NCBI RefSeq assembly: GCF_018135625.1
Contig: NZ_CP073078.1
Location: 434,001-498,000, forward strand
Direction: 5' to 3'
DNA length: 64,000 nt
From: Phenylobacterium montanum
Lineage (GTDB): Bacteria > Pseudomonadota > Alphaproteobacteria > Caulobacterales > Caulobacteraceae
Positions within the stretch are counted from its first letter, which is position 1. Every line of letters starts with the position of its first letter. The notes beneath the pieces were generated by a model. That model was not told where the DNA came from. It worked only from the letters and a program-made list of their open reading frames with translations, and did no database searches. Below are positions 62,319 to 64,000 of this stretch, in pieces. The position numbers and the translations under genes were made by a program.

Positions 62319-62992
62319 TCCGATCCCGTCTTGTCCTCGCCGCCGGGGCGGCCATGGCCCTGGTTCTCGGCGGCTGCGTCACCCTGCTGCCCAAGACCGC
62401 GCCTGTGCAGCTCTACCGCTTCGACGTGGCGGAGACCGAGCAGCCGGCGTCAGCAGAGGGGCCCGGCTTCTGGGTGCATCGCGCGCCGACTGGGTTCGCC
62501 CGGGGCGCCGAGGGCGACCAGATACTGACCATGAGCGGCAACGAAGCCGCCTATATCGCCGGGGCGCGCTGGGTGGCGCCGGCCTCGGCCCTGTTCGACG
62601 ACGCCGAGTCCCACGCCTTCGACCGTTCCCCGGGACCGGCGCATCTGGGGCGTCGCGGCGAGGTGGGGGCGGCGCCCCTGAGCCTGAGGCTGGACGTGGA
62701 AACCTTCGAGGCTCGCTATTTGGACGGCGCAGGAGCGGCCCCGACGGTGGTGGTGCGGGTGCGCGCCAGCCTGGACCGCACGGCCGATCGCCTGGCGGTC
62801 GCCACCAGGCTGTTCGAGAGCCGCAAGAAGGCGGCCAGCAACAACGTGAGCGCCATCGTGCCGCAATATGAGGCCGCGCTGACGGAGGTCATGGGCCAGG
62901 TGGTGGCCTGGACCAATACCGAAGGGGCTCAGGCGGGAAGCAGCCCGGCTTCGGCCAGCACCGCCTCGGCTGCGGCCAAGCCGGGGCCGTAG
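62315..62992 (+). CDS. ABC-type transport auxiliary lipoprotein (PqiC-like)
   Basis: A 225-residue lipoprotein starting at a GTG that overlaps MlaD. The lipobox is MALVLGGC (cysteine near residue 21). The rest, with PVQLYRFDVAE, LSLRLDVETFEARY and VVRVRASLDRTADR, is the auxiliary-component fold found with MCE transporters. It may bind the MlaD ring at the outer membrane. Its 3' end overlaps the convergent sulfotransferase by 64 bases. Confidence 0.82.
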   Translation: MIRSRLVLAAGAAMALVLGGCVTLLPKTAPVQLYRFDVAETEQPASAEGPGFWVHRAPTGFARGAEGDQILTMSGNEAAYIAGARWVAPASALFDDAESHAFDRSPGPAHLGRRGEVGAAPLSLRLDVETFEARYLDGAGAAPTVVVRVRASLDRTADRLAVATRLFESRKKAASNNVSAIVPQYEAALTEVMGQVVAWTNTEGAQAGSSPASASTASAAAKPGP

Positions 62993-64000
62993 CGTCGCCA
63001 GCGTCCGATCGAGCTGGAAAACAGCGGCTGGCGCACCTGGACGACGCTGGCGGTGGCGACGCCGGCGCGGTTCTCATGAAAGTCGAGGCAGCGCGGATCC
63101 CAGTCGAGGCCGCAGAACGCCAGCAGCCGCCGTGTTTCGCCCTCCTGGTCGGCGACCAACCGCTCATAGGTGATCTCGAAATAGCGATCGGCGGGCAGAG
63201 CGCGGCGCCAGTGGGCGGCCAGCCGCTCGAAGGCGGCGACATAGCGCGCGATGTCGGCGAGGTCGTAGGCGTAATCGTGAAACGGGGAGTCTCGCCCGAA
63301 CAGCTGGCGATAATTGGACAGGCAGGCGTCCATCGGGTCGCGGCGCAGGCAGACGATCCGTGCGCTTGGCAGGGCCTGTAGGATCAGCCCGGCATAGAAG
63401 AAGTTGAACGGCAGCTTGTCGGTGAGGCGAGGCCGGTCCGGCAGGATGGCTCGGGCCTGGTCCATGTAGGCGCGACCGAGCGCAGGAAGGTCGATGGCTC
63501 CCGCCGCGCGGATCGCAGCTGGATCGGCAAGGTGCAGCCCCGGCGTGGCGGCCGCCTGCTTGAGCAGGAGCGGAAAGGCGTACTGCTCGCCGATCGAACC
63601 CACCTCGGGGTGGCTGGAGAGGATGCGGTCGACCAGGGTCGTGCCGCTGCGCGGCAGGCCGACGACGAAGATCGGCCCGGCTTCCCCATTCGCCGCTCCC
63701 GGGGCGCCGCCAGTCTCCGCCGCCGCCGCAAACAACGCCTCGTCGCGCGCCGGGTCATAGGGTACGACGCGGCGGCGGGCGGCCTTGGCGCGCGTCAGCC
63801 ACTCCAGGGCCTGTTCGTATTGGCCGAGGTCCTCGGCGGTCTTCGCCAGGGCGTGGCCAAGGGGCAGGGCGCGCTGGGTGTCGCTCTCCGCCTGTCGGAA
63901 CAGCGCCTCGAGCGTGTGCTGGTGGTTGTTCGCCGGCGACTGCGGAGTCAGCTCGACCAGGACGCGCCAGGCGCCCCCATGGCCGGGGTCAAGCTCCAGA
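62929..64000 (-). CDS. Sulfotransferase with N-terminal TPR-like region (cut by window edge)
   Basis: The visible 357 codons run in from the right edge. The outer part (LELDPGHGGAWRVLVELTP..., NNHQHTLEALFRQAESDTQ, LGQYEQALEWLTRAKA) is helical and TPR-like. The catalytic domain has the PAPS 5'-phosphate loop VVGLPRSGTTLVDRIL and the 3'-phosphate motif IVCLRRDPMDACLSNYRQLF. It would transfer sulfate from PAPS to an unknown acceptor. The start lies outside the window. Confidence 0.87.
   Translation of the reverse strand, partial: LELDPGHGGAWRVLVELTPQSPANNHQHTLEALFRQAESDTQRALPLGHALAKTAEDLGQYEQALEWLTRAKAARRRVVPYDPARDEALFAAAAETGGAPGAANGEAGPIFVVGLPRSGTTLVDRILSSHPEVGSIGEQYAFPLLLKQAAATPGLHLADPAAIRAAGAIDLPALGRAYMDQARAILPDRPRLTDKLPFNFFYAGLILQALPSARIVCLRRDPMDACLSNYRQLFGRDSPFHDYAYDLADIARYVAAFERLAAHWRRALPADRYFEITYERLVADQEGETRRLLAFCGLDWDPRCLDFHENRAGVATASVVQVRQPLFSSSIGRWRRYGPGLAAAEAVLAEAGLLPA

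Overview
The window is GC-rich, densely packed DNA that reads like an alphaproteobacterial chromosome, most likely from the Caulobacteraceae (Caulobacter/Phenylobacterium type). The grounds are many ATGA-coupled genes, a long TonB-dependent receptor, LacI-type regulation, an APS-type CysH with DUF2849 and DUF934 neighbours, and Hpt/hybrid-kinase signalling. The genus is an inference. No phage, IS element, CRISPR array or rRNA was seen; there is one tRNA-Lys.

Left part (1-14.4 kb): a FucP/GluP-type sugar transporter with a LacI-like operator; a pentapeptide-repeat protein coupled to a hybrid histidine kinase; transketolase followed by a transaldolase/6-phosphogluconate dehydrogenase fusion; an AMP-phosphorylase-like/PRPP-synthetase-like/beta-CASP hydrolase operon behind an FNR-like box; and an MDR oxidoreductase.

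The most striking region is 14.6-24.2 kb. All genes there run the same way: LacI regulator, aldo-keto reductase, SsuD-like flavin monooxygenase, TonB receptor, GH31 enzyme, MFS transporter and FMN reductase. The GH31 protein carries every residue of the KERWY sulfoquinovose-binding set and the YihQ catalytic pair. The cluster therefore looks like an oxygenolytic (sulfo-SMO-type) sulfoquinovose pathway, with TonB receptor plus MFS uptake in place of an ABC transporter. Next to it are a PhyH dioxygenase flanked by two LysR regulators and a GlpD/AGPS-like oxidase/FGGY-kinase operon. These could use the glycerol released from sulfoquinovosyl glycerol.

Region 31.5-48.8 kb: a decayed molybdenum hydroxylase gene, three envelope proteins, a universal stress protein, a VIT transporter with an ABC/HlyD exporter, and a reactive-sulfur module. 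That module has SQR with three redox cysteines, TrxC, DUF2892, TolC, rhodanese, an RND pump, an AhpD-like protein and a two-cysteine ArsR of SqrR/BigR type. FNR/FixK-like boxes (TTGA-N6-TCAA and variants) lie about 49-58 bases upstream of five start codons, suggesting a low-oxygen regulon.

Region 48.9-64 kb: tRNA-Lys, an Hpt protein, a GcvA-type LysR divergent from an assimilatory sulfite/sulfate-reduction operon (CobA-type methyltransferase, DUF2849, CysI, DUF934, CysH) followed by Fpr, then a GST, an S1/P1-type nuclease, an Mla-type lipid transport operon and a truncated TPR sulfotransferase. Taken together, much of the window could release, assimilate or detoxify reduced sulfur: sulfite from sulfoquinovose, CysI to make sulfide, and SQR/rhodanese to handle sulfide and persulfides.
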